A stretch of 64,000 nucleotides of DNA from positions 1 to 64,000 of the forward strand of contig NZ_CAFK01000310.1 of the NCBI RefSeq assembly GCF_000239815.1, in the 5' to 3' direction. Source of the DNA: Bradyrhizobium sp. STM 3843 (GTDB taxonomy: Bacteria > Pseudomonadota > Alphaproteobacteria > Rhizobiales > Xanthobacteraceae). Under the pieces are notes generated by a model. That model had not been told where the DNA came from, searched no databases, and was given only the letters and a program-made list of their open reading frames with translations. Below, piece by piece: positions 1 through 9,809 of this stretch (the stretch's first letter is position 1; each line of letters begins with the position of its first letter). The translations under genes were made by a program, and so were the position numbers.

Positions 1-966
1 AGAGATCTTCGAATTGGCGCCGCGGCAGTCGCCGCGCTTGGTGACGAAGTTGTAGATGCCGCCGACGCCTTCGGCGTTTCCTGGATACCAGTTCTGCACC
101 GTCGAATATTTGATCTCGGCGTCTTCCAGCGCGACCAGCTCGACGACAGCCGCATGCAGCTGGTTCTCGTCGCGCTGGGGGGCGGTGCAGCCCTCAAGAT
201 AGCTGACATAGGCGCCCTTGTCGGCGATGATCAGCGTACGCTCGAACTGACCGGTATTGCGTTCGTTGATGCGGAAATAGGTCGACAGCTCCATCGGGCA
301 GTGTACGCCTTCCGGCACATAGACGAAGGAGCCGTCCGAGAACACCGCCGAATTGAGGGTAGCGAAGTAGTTGTCTGATGTCGGCACCACGCTGCCGAGA
401 TATTTCTGCACCAGCTCCGGATACTCACGGATCGCCTCCGAGATCGGCATGAAGATCACGCCGGCCTTCTTCAGCTCCTCCTTAAACGTGGTCGCGACCG
501 AGACCGAGTCGAACACTGCGTCAACCGCGATCTTGCTGCGCGGCGCTATAGTTTCGCCGTCGACCTCGCCCGCCGGCCGTTCCACGCCTTCGAGGATCTC
601 GACCTCGCGCAGGGGGATGCCGAGCTTCTCGTAAGTCTTCAGGATCTCCGGATCGATCTCCTCCAGCGACGCAACCTTCTTCTTCGGCTTCGGCGCGGCA
701 TAATAATAAAGATCCTGATAGTCGATCTTGGGGTAGCCGACGCGGGCCCAGGTCGGTTCCTCCATGGTCAGCCAGCGGCGATAGGCCTCCAGCCGCCATT
801 GCAGCATCCAGGCGGGCTCGTTCTTCTTGGCCGAGATGAAGCGGATGGTGTCTTCCGAGAGGCCCTTGGGAGCCTTCTCCGACTCGATGAGGGTCTCAAA
901 TCCGTACCGATACTGATCGACGTCGATACCCTTGACCCGATCGACGGTCTCTTGAACGGCTGCCAT
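1..966 (-). CDS. sufB: Fe-S cluster assembly scaffold SufB, N-terminal part (runs off the window)
   Basis: This is the first 322 codons of SufB; the C-terminal third lies beyond the left edge. The translation from ATG at 966 carries the conserved SufB stretches, including the motifs [22 protein letters not shown] and [14 protein letters not shown], and ends inside the core beta-helix domain. SufB is the cytosolic scaffold of the SUF system, working with SufC and SufD to build [Fe-S] clusters. A GGAG lies just upstream of the ATG. It starts 38 bp after fdxN in the same direction, so it is probably co-transcribed with it under NifA control. This suggests a copy serving nitrogenase maturation rather than the housekeeping suf operon; that role is inferred from context. 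Confidence 0.93.
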   Translation of the reverse strand, partial: MAAVQETVDRVKGIDVDQYRYGFETLIESEKAPKGLSEDTIRFISAKKNEPAWMLQWRLEAYRRWLTMEEPTWARVGYPKIDYQDLYYYAAPKPKKKVASLEEIDPEILKTYEKLGIPLREVEILEGVERPAGEVDGETIAPRSKIAVDAVFDSVSVATTFKEELKKAGVIFMPISEAIREYPELVQKYLGSVVPTSDNYFATLNSAVFSDGSFVYVPEGVHCPMELSTYFRINERNTGQFERTLIIADKGAYVSYLEGCTAPQRDENQLHAAVVELVALEDAEIKYSTVQNWYPGNAEGVGGIYNFVTKRGDCRGANSKIS

Positions 967-1004
967 GCCTCACTCCGCTTCTCTTCCCTCACCACGCCGT
1001 CGCG

Positions 1005-1199
1005 TCAGGCAGGCACGCAGGTGTCCGGAACCGGACAGACGGCTGCGCATTGCGGCGAGTCGAAATGCCCTTCGCACTCGGTGCACTTCTTGGGATCGAT
1101 GATGTACATGTCGTTCTTCAGCCGGATGGCTGCATTCGGACATTCGAATTCGCAGGCACCGCAGACCGTGCATTGCGAAGCGATGATCTTGTAGGCCAT
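1005..1199 (-). CDS. fdxN: 2[4Fe-4S] ferredoxin, FdxN type
   Basis: A 64-residue bacterial-type ferredoxin. The first cluster motif is C10-x2-C13-x2-C16-x3-C20-P. The second is the looser C39-x2-C42-x8-C51-x3-C55 with an extra C61, the pattern of nif-associated FdxN-like ferredoxins. Such proteins pass low-potential electrons to nitrogenase or to its cofactor assembly. The start at 1199 has GGGGAG upstream; the longer reading frame to 1238 has no such support. It is preceded by two NifA sites and a -24/-12 promoter and followed by sufB. Confidence 0.9.
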   Translation of the reverse strand: MAYKIIASQCTVCGACEFECPNAAIRLKNDMYIIDPKKCTECEGHFDSPQCAAVCPVPDTCVPA

Positions 1200-1252
1200 G
1201 AACCGCTCCCCGCGATTAGCGACATCGGACGACGTCATTCGCCAGGAGGTCT

Positions 1253-1268
1253 TTCAAGCCGCATGCCA
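1253..1268 (-). promoter_or_regulatory. Sigma-54 (-24/-12) promoter of fdxN-sufB
   Basis: Read on the minus strand the site is TGGCATGCGGCTTGAA. The -24 half is a perfect TGGCATG. The -12 half reads TTGA instead of TTGC, so one key base is off consensus. It sits about 55 bp upstream of the fdxN start and about 60-90 bp downstream of the NifA sites, the normal geometry for NifA-activated promoters. Confidence 0.65.
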
Positions 1269-1323
1269 GAGGTCATGCGGTTGATATTTCAGGATTATTC
1301 TAAACTGCTTCGGGGGGCCGGGC

Positions 1324-1355
1324 TGTCGCGCTCCCGACATGTCGCAAGTCCGACA
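1324..1355. promoter_or_regulatory. Two abutting NifA upstream activator sequences
   Basis: Two exact TGT-N10-ACA elements lie end to end at 1324-1339 and 1340-1355. This is the established NifA binding motif. They stand 60-90 bp upstream of the fdxN -24/-12 promoter. Directly adjacent sites on different helix faces would allow dense NifA loading. Confidence 0.75.
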
Positions 1356-1404
1356 GCTTCGCCGACCTCGATCGACACGTCGCGCACACGCCGGGTCGCG
1401 AGCC

Positions 1405-1437
1405 AAAAAAAATCACGCGCCGTTGGATGGCGCGTGA
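1405..1437 (-). terminator. Rho-independent terminator after nifA
   Basis: A perfect 9-bp stem (TCACGCGCC and GGCGCGTGA) with a 7-base loop is followed, on the minus strand, by eight T residues. It lies 64 bp past the nifA stop and upstream of the NifA sites of fdxN, so it separates fixR-nifA transcription from the fdxN-sufB unit. Confidence 0.9.
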
Positions 1438-1500
1438 GCTATTCGCTGACGTTTCGGTTGCGCAGCGAACGGAAAGCAGCTGGGCGCCGCAACCGCCGGA

Positions 1501-3318
1501 TCAGAACCGCTTGACCTCGATGTTATACTTCTTCAGGGCGTAGCCGATCTGCCGCGGCGTGAGGCCAAGCAGCCGCGCAGCTTTCGCCTGAACCCAGCCG
1601 CAACGCTCCATCGCCTGCACGATCCGGTCGCGGTCGATCAGTCCGGCCTCATCGTTGAGGTCGGCGATCTCGCCCGCCGCCTCGTCGTCCACGGGTTCAA
1701 TTTCGCGAACCGGCGGCTCAATCGGCGCTTTCGCACGCGGCATGATCGGTAGCGGCACCAATGGCTGCGATCGCGGCGCAGGCAGATCGGAATTGCCCTT
1801 CCAGAGGATCGCCGACATGCATTCGTCGCGGCTGCAGGCGAAATCCTCCATCACGATCGATGGCCCCGCCGCCATGGTCGCCGTGCGCTGCACGCAGTTC
1901 TCGAGTTCGCGGACGTTGCCGGGGAAACCACAATGCATGAGAACATCGATCGCGCTGACGTCGAAGTTCAGGTTGCGGTTGTTTTCGGTGTTGAAGCGCC
2001 GCAGGAACTCGCAGGCGAGCTGCGGAATGTCGCTGCGGCGTTCGCGCAAGGGCGGCAGCCGGATCGGAACGACGCTGATGCGGTAGTAGAGGTCGGCGCG
2101 GAACTCGTTGCGCGATACCGCCTCTTCAAGGTTGCGGTTGGTCGCGGTGACGATGCGGACATCGACCTTGATGGTCTGGTTGCCGCCCACACGCTCGAAC
2201 TCCTGCTCCTGCAGGACACGCAGCAGCTTGGCCTGGAATGCCGGCGAGATCTCACCGATCTCGTCCAGGAAAAGAGTGCCCTTGTCGGCCAGCTCGAAGC
2301 GGCCCTTGCGGGCATTGATCGCGCCGGTGAACGCCCCCTTCTCGTGACCGAACAGTTCGGATTCAAGCACGGTCTCCGGCAGCGCCGCGCAGTTGATCTT
2401 GATGAAGGGCCGCTTGGCCCGCGCCGACAATTCGTGGATGGCTTTTGCTACCAATTCCTTGCCGGTGCCGGATTCGCCGCGCAACAGAACCGGCGCGTTC
2501 GACTTGGCGACCACGTTGATCTTGTCGAGCAGTGTACGCAGCGCCGGGCTGTCGCCGACGATGCCCTCGACCAGCACCTTCTTGCGATCCTTTGGCGCCG
2601 GCTTCAGCTCCGACAGCTCCTTCTGCAGCCGATGGCTTTCCGCCATCAGCCGCTCGCGGTCGCGCGCAACCACGCGGTGCAGCTTAATGGTCTGACCGAT
2701 CAGGTTCGCCACCATTGTCAGGAAGCGCACATCGGCGTCGAGGCGGAACACCGCCCGTCCGTCCCAGACCCGATCGATGGTCAACGTTCCCACCACCTTC
2801 TGGTCGATCCGGATCGGCACGCCGAGGAAGGATACGCGCACGTCAGACCCGGCACCGAGCACCGCCACGTCGGCTTCACTGAACGCCGAATGGTCGGCCA
2901 CATTCTCCGCGATCAGTGGCACGGCGGTGGCCACGATCTGATCGAGCGCCTTTTGCGGGAGACGTTCGCGGTAGCGCTGATCGCTGCCCTCGCTCCAACC
3001 GGCGCCTACGGCGATATCAGGAATACCGTCATCGGCCAGCAACGATACCACGCCATGGCGCATCTGCATGAACGACTGCAGCAGGTTGACGACATTGGCG
3101 AGGGTGATTTCGAGCCGCGTCGGTGCGGCGAGAATTTTCGAGATCTCGAAGATACCGGTCAGTGCGATCTCACTGAGCGGGATCGGAGCTGCATTGGACC
3201 GCGTGTCTTGAGCTTCGAGCTTCAGTGCTTCCGTATGGATCATGGTCGCATCTCTATGCGTCACGGACGCCCCAGCGGATCGCCCGGATTTTGTAGGCGT
3301 TCTAACATCCTCGCTCAT
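1501..3318 (-). CDS. nifA: Nitrogen-fixation transcriptional activator NifA
   Basis: A 605-residue sigma-54 enhancer-binding protein. A GAF domain occupies roughly residues 50-215. The AAA+ domain follows, with a Walker A GESGTGKE at 281-288 and the sigma-54 contact loop GAFTGA at 328-333. The interdomain region holds C463, C475, C495 and C500, including the C-x4-C signature of oxygen-sensitive rhizobial NifA proteins. A Fis-type helix-turn-helix ends the protein. It activates nif genes when oxygen is low. Starting at the internal ATG at 3243 would give 580 residues, closer to the B. japonicum protein, and neither start has a strong ribosome site. It lies 235 bp downstream of fixR, the known fixR-nifA arrangement, and is closed by the terminator at 1405-1437. 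Confidence 0.96.
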   Translation of the reverse strand: MSEDVRTPTKSGRSAGASVTHRDATMIHTEALKLEAQDTRSNAAPIPLSEIALTGIFEISKILAAPTRLEITLANVVNLLQSFMQMRHGVVSLLADDGIPDIAVGAGWSEGSDQRYRERLPQKALDQIVATAVPLIAENVADHSAFSEADVAVLGAGSDVRVSFLGVPIRIDQKVVGTLTIDRVWDGRAVFRLDADVRFLTMVANLIGQTIKLHRVVARDRERLMAESHRLQKELSELKPAPKDRKKVLVEGIVGDSPALRTLLDKINVVAKSNAPVLLRGESGTGKELVAKAIHELSARAKRPFIKINCAALPETVLESELFGHEKGAFTGAINARKGRFELADKGTLFLDEIGEISPAFQAKLLRVLQEQEFERVGGNQTIKVDVRIVTATNRNLEEAVSRNEFRADLYYRISVVPIRLPPLRERRSDIPQLACEFLRRFNTENNRNLNFDVSAIDVLMHCGFPGNVRELENCVQRTATMAAGPSIVMEDFACSRDECMSAILWKGNSDLPAPRSQPLVPLPIMPRAKAPIEPPVREIEPVDDEAAGEIADLNDEAGLIDRDRIVQAMERCGWVQAKAARLLGLTPRQIGYALKKYNIEVKRF

Positions 3319-3553
3319 CAGCTACTGATTGTCGTGCCTAACTTTGCTGCACCGCCGCAGAATGAGTGGGCAAACACAGACCAGAAAAGTTGCAGGGCTT
3401 TCATGATGTTAACGCCGCACGCGCGCGCACGGAGGCGGCCTCGACCGCATCGCCGCATGATCGAGGACCGACAGGACAAATTTGCTCTTATCAGGTCGAT
3501 TCCGTCATTCAATCGAACGGCTTGCGGTAGATCGGAACGCCTCGCAAATGCAA

Positions 3554-4396
3554 TTAGAGATGCTGGCCGCCATTGATCTGAATCTCCTCGCCGGTCACGT
3601 AGCTCGCCGCGTCCGAGCAGAGAAAGAAGATCACCTTCGCGACCTCGTCCGGCGTGCCGATACGGCGCATCGGGATCAGCGGCGAGAAACGCGCCTCGGT
3701 CTCCGGTGACACCATCTCCGTCTTGATTTCGCCGGGCGCGATCGCGTTGACGCGGATGCCATGCGGCGCGAAGTCGTGGGCCATTTCACGGGTGAGACAC
3801 GCGAGCGCCGCCTTCGACGTCGCATAGGCGGTACCGGCGAAGGGATGGACGCGGGAGCCGACGATCGAGGTCACATTGACGACCGCGGCCTGCCCAAGCT
3901 TGAGCTCATCAAATAGCCCCCGCGCGAGCAGAATGGGCCCGAGAAAATTGACATGAAAGACGGTCATCCAGGCTTCGACCGAGGTGGACAGTGAATCGAG
4001 CCGGGAGCCGTCCATCGCCTTCGGCGAGATCGCGGCATTGTTGATCAACGCATGCAACGGGGCCCCCGCCAGTCGCGCCTTGATATCGGCGATGGCGCGC
4101 GGTACCGCCTGGCGATCACTGAGATCGACCTGGACGTGATTGTCGGGACCGGCGTCCCACGGACATCGTCCGCCATCGAACGGCTGCCGCGAGCAGGTGA
4201 TGATCCGCCAGCCTGCGTCGGAGAATAACTTGGCCGTGGCGTGCCCGATCCCGCGCGAGCCGCCGGTCAGCACCATCGTCTTCTGCTCTTGTCGCCCTCT
4301 CATCTCGGTGGAGAGAGCATCGCCGTGAAATGGACACGACAACGGCACCGCTTCGGCGTCCGCTGGCCGCTCGTCATGTTCGAGATCGAGACTCAC
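3554..4396 (-). CDS. fixR: Short-chain dehydrogenase/reductase FixR
   Basis: A classical SDR of about 280 residues from a GTG at 4396, which has GGGAG five bases upstream and gives the length of the B. japonicum FixR. Longer readings begin only with TTG at 4489. Visible motifs are the nucleotide-binding TGGSRGIG, the NNAA segment, and the active-site Tyr and Lys in YATSK. FixR is co-transcribed with nifA in Bradyrhizobium; its substrate is unknown and it is not strictly needed for fixation there. The head of the operon faces the YqeB-like gene across a shared regulatory region of about 320 bp. No convincing -24/-12 promoter was found for this direction. Confidence 0.92.
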   Translation of the reverse strand: MSLDLEHDERPADAEAVPLSCPFHGDALSTEMRGRQEQKTMVLTGGSRGIGHATAKLFSDAGWRIITCSRQPFDGGRCPWDAGPDNHVQVDLSDRQAVPRAIADIKARLAGAPLHALINNAAISPKAMDGSRLDSLSTSVEAWMTVFHVNFLGPILLARGLFDELKLGQAAVVNVTSIVGSRVHPFAGTAYATSKAALACLTREMAHDFAPHGIRVNAIAPGEIKTEMVSPETEARFSPLIPMRRIGTPDEVAKVIFFLCSDAASYVTGEEIQINGGQHL

Positions 4397-4515
4397 ACGC
4401 GCTCCCGCGTTGTGCTTCAGATATCGACCTGCGGCCACGAGATGCGGCGCGATGGTCTTGCGGTAAAACTGCAGGATTTGGGCCAGCAAAAAACACGGCG
4501 CAACATCTCCGGGCC

Positions 4516-4531
4516 TGTCGGATTTGCGACA
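4516..4531. promoter_or_regulatory. NifA upstream activator sequence in the fixR/yqeB-like divergent region
   Basis: An exact TGT-N10-ACA, extended into a perfect dyad CTGTCG-N6-CGACAG (4515-4532). It stands about 110 bp upstream of the plus-strand -24/-12 promoter at 4626. It also lies 120 bp upstream of fixR, so it could act in either direction. Confidence 0.7.
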
Positions 4532-4625
4532 GCTTGGCTGGTTTGGAACATGCCGCTCGTCGAATTCGTGACGGATCTTCGGGTAACCCGTTGAAGTCTA
4601 GCCGCTAGTTCCCGTCCTATGGATG

Positions 4626-4641
4626 TGGTCCAAGTCTTGCT
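4626..4641 (+). promoter_or_regulatory. Sigma-54 (-24/-12) promoter of the YqeB-like gene
   Basis: TGGTCCAAGTCTTGCT matches the -24/-12 consensus with the invariant GG and GC and the required 10-base spacing between them. Transcription would start near 4652, about 70 bases before the ATG at 4721. The NifA site at 4516-4531 is at the usual distance upstream. Confidence 0.65.
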
Positions 4642-4720
4642 CACGTTCTGACAATCAGGTTTTGCCAATCTACTTTCCAACCACACTGCGTGAGACGTTC
4701 GACGCTGCAGGGCCTTTTCG

Positions 4721-5569
4721 ATGGGATTGAGCGCCGTCAGGCTCGCTGTCATTCTCGGCACGAACGAAATCGCGTCGGCCGTCGCCGTCTATCTGCATCG
4801 CGCGGGCTACTGCGTGGTGCTCTCGCACGATCCCAACCCGCCGGTCATGCGTCGCAGGATGGCGTTCCATGACGCGTTGTTTGCCGATTTCGCGCGGGTC
4901 GAGAATGTGATCGGCGAGCGCATCGAGGGCAGCGTCGACGTCTTCAACGCATTGCGCGCGCCGCGGCACGTGCTTGTGACCTGGCTTGGACTACTCGATT
5001 TGTTGCCGGTGCGAGAGATCGACGTCTTGGTGGACGCGCGCATGCAGAAGCGCGACATCACGCCCGATCTGCGGGGCCTGACGCGCCTGTCAATCGGACT
5101 GGGACCCGGATTTTCTCCGTCAGCCAATTGCGATGTTGCGATTGAGACCAGGCCGGCGCAGAGCGGACAGATCGTGCGCCACGGCTGGACCGCAACGGCC
5201 GACAGCGCCCCCGCCTTGTTAGGCGGCGTCGGCGCCGAGCGCTTTGTCTACTCGCCCTATGAAGGCCGCTGGCACACGCCGGTCGAAATCGGCACCCGCA
5301 TCTACAAGGGCTTTGTCGTAGGCCACCTGTCGGGCGCGCCGCTGACAGCGCCTTATGATGGAATACTCCGCGGGATCGTCCGCGACGGCAGCGATGTGCC
5401 GGCCGGTGCCAAGCTCCTCGAAGTCGATCCCCGCGGTCGCGATGCGCAATGGACCGGGATCGATCGGCGCGGACGTGGCATCGCGCAAGCCACACTGACG
5501 GCCGTGCAGCAGCATCGCGCAGCCGGCGTTGCTCCCATGCCGCTTCACGCGGCGGACTCGAAGCTCTGA
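4721..5569 (+). CDS. YqeB/EF2563-family molybdenum-hydroxylase accessory-like protein
   Basis: A 282-residue soluble protein. The N-terminus is a Rossmann-like segment, and the middle holds the family signature around GLGPGF (about residue 126) followed by an IET-type strand. This resembles the EF2563/YqeB family, annotated as an accessory of selenium-dependent molybdenum hydroxylases and related to XdhC. The true function here is unknown. There is no molybdenum hydroxylase gene nearby. Instead a NifA site and a -24/-12 promoter lie upstream, which ties the gene to nitrogen fixation, perhaps to Mo or sulfur handling (inference). The [2Fe-2S] gene at 5728 follows after 158 bp. The ATG at 4721 has only a weak AGGG upstream. 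Confidence 0.75.
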   Translation: MGLSAVRLAVILGTNEIASAVAVYLHRAGYCVVLSHDPNPPVMRRRMAFHDALFADFARVENVIGERIEGSVDVFNALRAPRHVLVTWLGLLDLLPVREIDVLVDARMQKRDITPDLRGLTRLSIGLGPGFSPSANCDVAIETRPAQSGQIVRHGWTATADSAPALLGGVGAERFVYSPYEGRWHTPVEIGTRIYKGFVVGHLSGAPLTAPYDGILRGIVRDGSDVPAGAKLLEVDPRGRDAQWTGIDRRGRGIAQATLTAVQQHRAAGVAPMPLHAADSKL

Positions 5570-5727
5570 TCCCCCTTGTTCTGCGCTGTCATCGACAAAA
5601 GCAGCAGCAGAATCGACGTTTGCCTCCGTCTAGATCTATTCCAAATCCGCCTGTAACTGCTGCCGCCGTCCTGATCGCGGCTGGCACTCTTGTTGCTTAT
5701 CAGTTGCAGAAGCCGGACATCGAACCC

Positions 5728-6033
5728 ATGATCATCTGTTCCTGCAACGTCATCACCGACCACGCGATCCGCAACATCGTCACCACGACCGATCTCGCTT
5801 TCGGATCGCCGGCACAGGTCTATGACTGCCTCGGCTGCGCCGTCCAGTGCGGACAGTGCTCACGCTCGGTGAAGCGCATCCTGGAGGAGAAGCTTACAAA
5901 CGGTGTTGCGGCCTGGTCCGTTGGTCGGGCCGACCGCTATCAGGCTGCGGGCAACGCGAATGAAAATGTCGCGCCACCTTCGGGCGCGTTGGCAGCAACG
6001 AGTTCGCCGCCATGCTCACGCACGATGCCATAG
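5728..6033 (+). CDS. BFD-type [2Fe-2S] binding protein (bacterioferritin-associated ferredoxin-like)
   Basis: A 101-residue protein starting MIICSCN. Four cysteines fit the BFD domain: the CSC pair near the start and C-x2-C-x3-C-x2-C cysteines in the segment CLGCAVQCGQC around residues 33-43. BFD proteins bind a [2Fe-2S] cluster and often deliver electrons or iron; BFD-like domains also occur in NifU. The conserved part ends near residue 60, and the last third looks unstructured. The 3' end overlaps the convergent hupT gene by 94 bp. It probably shares the NifA-dependent transcript of the YqeB-like gene. The upstream ATG choice is set by the conserved N-terminus. Confidence 0.8.
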   Translation: MIICSCNVITDHAIRNIVTTTDLAFGSPAQVYDCLGCAVQCGQCSRSVKRILEEKLTNGVAAWSVGRADRYQAAGNANENVAPPSGALAATSSPPCSRTMP

Positions 6034-7281
6034 CTGATCCAGAGCCCAAGCCCGGTCCCCTCGCCCACGCGCTTGGTGGTGAAGAACGGCTCGAAGATAT
6101 GGCTCAGATGATCCTGATCGATGCCGGGGCCATTGTCGGACACCCTGAACAGGATCTCGTTGCCCTCGCGCTGGGCTGACACGACGAGCCGGGGCGCCTC
6201 GGTCGCGCGCATGGCATCAATGGCGTTCTCGACCAGATTGACGACCACCTGATGCAACTGGCCTTCATTGCCGGAGATCCAGAGGTCCGGCGCGACATCG
6301 ATCTGAACGTCGAGATGGCGCTGCTTGGTCCGGACCGCCCAGAGCACTGCCGTGTTGATCAACCGCTCGATATCGACCCGCTCGACCTCGCCGAGTTTCG
6401 AGAATGACAGCCGGCGCAGGTTCTTGACGATCTCGCTGATACGAACCGCACCTTCCAGCGTGCCATCGATCAACGAGCCGAAATCCGCGAGGATCGCATC
6501 GATCCTAAGCTTACCCTTGAGCTCGGCGACCTCGGCCGGCAGCGGCCGCTCATGGATCGCGTCGAGATAGGTCGTGAGCGCGGTCCGATAGCGCATCAGG
6601 GTGTGAATGTTGCCGTAGACAAAGCTGATCGGGTTGTTCAGCTCATGGGCGACGCCGGCAACAAGGCGGCCGAGGCTCGCCATCTTCTCCTGCTCGACCA
6701 GCTGCCGCTGTGCGCGCTGCAGCTCCCGGTGCGCCTTGTGCAGAGCCTCATAGGCGCGACGGAGCTCGCCGATCGGCCGGCCCGTCAACACGACGCCGAT
6801 GAAGCGGCCGCGGTGATCATGCCGGGGCGAGCTGTTGATCGCGAACAGGTCCGAGCTGCCTTGCTCGTTGACGAAGCGCAGCTCGCTGTCGACGACCTCC
6901 GCGGCAGCGCGGGGTTTCAGCAATGGCGCCAGCCTGGCCCTGTCCTCGCGGTCGATCAGGTCGGCGATATTGCCACCTGTGATCTCCTGCATTGCACGGC
7001 CGGAGGTCTGCTGAAATGCGGAATTGGCCTGCTGCACGGCTCCCCTGGCGTCGCACACCACCAGAATGTCCGAGACGGATTCGATTACATTGGTGACGAA
7101 AGCCTGCGCTTCCTCGAGCTCGGCATTCTTGTGCTCGAGATCGACCTCGTAGCGGAGGAGATCGGAATAGACCTCATCCATCTTGCGGATGACTTCGATC
7201 CAGACGCCTTCGCGCTCACTGTCGAATTCCAGCGAGCCGCGGCCGGCAATCAGCTTCAGCAGCGTTTCCGAACCGGGCATC

Positions 7282-7307
<26 letters not shown>
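5940..7307 (-). CDS. hupT: Hydrogenase two-component sensor histidine kinase HupT/HoxJ
   Basis: A 455-residue soluble kinase. A short helical N-terminus leads to a PAS domain (about residues 75-185), a coiled linker, the H-box in AHELNNP, and an ATPase domain with NLVENA (N-box), DNGPG (G1), FEPFFTTK (F-box) and GTGLGLW (G2). In other bacteria HupT/HoxJ works with the HupUV/HoxBC hydrogen sensor and sets the phosphorylation of HoxA/HupR. It starts 26 bp inside the end of hoxA and is the last gene of the hyp operon. Its 3' end overlaps the oppositely oriented BFD gene. Confidence 0.93.
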
Positions 7308-8736
<1,429 letters not shown>

Positions 8737-8768
8737 CTTCGGTCTCAACAGATCCTTCAACAGATTCG

Positions 8769-9809
8769 TCAACAGATCCTTGGCAACTGCTCGCCCGACA
8801 GCCAGTCGACGATCCGCCCGCCGCCGAAGCTGGTCGCCATCTGGACGAAGCGGTGATCGTCCGCGACCGCCTCGCCGATCTCAGCGGCGTCACGGCCGAG
8901 CGGATGGGCCTTCATTGCCGCCAGGACAGAGGCCGCCACATCCGGCGCGACCACCGCGACCAGCTTGCCTTCATTGGCGACATTGAGCGGGTCGAGCCCA
9001 AGCAGCTCGCAGGCCGCGGCCACCGCAGGCTTGACCGGGATCGCCTCTTCCTCCAGGCGGAAGCCGAGCCGCGACTGCTGGGCGATCTCGTTCATGGTTG
9101 CCGCAAGGCCGCCGCGGGTGGGATCGCGCATCAGCCGGATGCCTTGCCCGCCTGCCGCGATCATAGCCGCGACCAGCTCGTGCAAGGCTGCAGAGTCGGA
9201 GAGGATCTCGGTGTCGAAGGCGAGGTTCTGGCGCTTCGACATGATGGCGACGCCGTGATCACCGAGGCTGCCCGACAGCAGAACACGATCGCCGGGGCGC
9301 GCCTTGTCGGCCGACAGATCGAGCCCCTCGGGCAGCACGCCGACGCCGGCGGTCGAAATGAACAGACCATCGGCCTTGCCGCGCTCGACCACCTTGGTAT
9401 CGCCGGTGATAATCGCGATGCCGGCTGACCGCGCTGCCTCCCCCATCGCATCGGCAACTCGCTTCAGATCGGCGAGGCCAAATCCCTCCTCGATGATGAA
9501 GCTCGCCGAGAGATAGAGCGGCTGGGCGCCGGCCATCGCGATGTCGTTGACGGTGCCGTGCACAGCCAGCGAGCCAATGTTGCCGCCCGGAAAGAACAAG
9601 GGCGAGACGACGTAGCCGTCGGTCGTCATCACCATGCGGCCGGCGGGCACGTCGAAGGCCGACTGGTCGTTGCCGCGCGCCAGCCATTCGTTGCCGAAGG
9701 CTTCGTGGAAAAGACCGGAAATGAGCTGTCCCATTGCCCGTCCGCCGGCGCCGTGGGACAGGTCGACACAGCCGTTCTTGAGGTCGAGCCGGCGCTGCGG
9801 GACGCTCAT
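8769..9809 (-). CDS. hypE: Hydrogenase maturation carbamoyl dehydratase HypE
   Basis: A 346-residue AIR-synthase-like enzyme. It ends in the diagnostic PRIC motif, whose cysteine receives the carbamoyl group from HypF. HypE dehydrates this to a thiocyanate, the source of the cyanide ligands of the [NiFe] site. The N-terminus carries the glycine-rich HGAGGRAM segment. The start overlaps the hypD stop by 4 bp (ATGA), so translation is coupled. Confidence 0.97.
   Translation of the reverse strand: MSVPQRRLDLKNGCVDLSHGAGGRAMGQLISGLFHEAFGNEWLARGNDQSAFDVPAGRMVMTTDGYVVSPLFFPGGNIGSLAVHGTVNDIAMAGAQPLYLSASFIIEEGFGLADLKRVADAMGEAARSAGIAIITGDTKVVERGKADGLFISTAGVGVLPEGLDLSADKARPGDRVLLSGSLGDHGVAIMSKRQNLAFDTEILSDSAALHELVAAMIAAGGQGIRLMRDPTRGGLAATMNEIAQQSRLGFRLEEEAIPVKPAVAAACELLGLDPLNVANEGKLVAVVAPDVAASVLAAMKAHPLGRDAAEIGEAVADDHRFVQMATSFGGGRIVDWLSGEQLPRIC

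Noticed and set aside
1933-3576. A 547-codon open frame on the plus strand opposite nifA
   Set aside because: It mirrors the codon pattern of nifA, has no family features, and arises from high GC; nifA has all its domains.
4483-4500. Possible -24/-12 promoter for fixR (CGCCGTGTTTTTTGCT on the minus strand)
   Set aside because: The -12 part fits, but the essential GG of the -24 element is missing, so it was not listed as a promoter.
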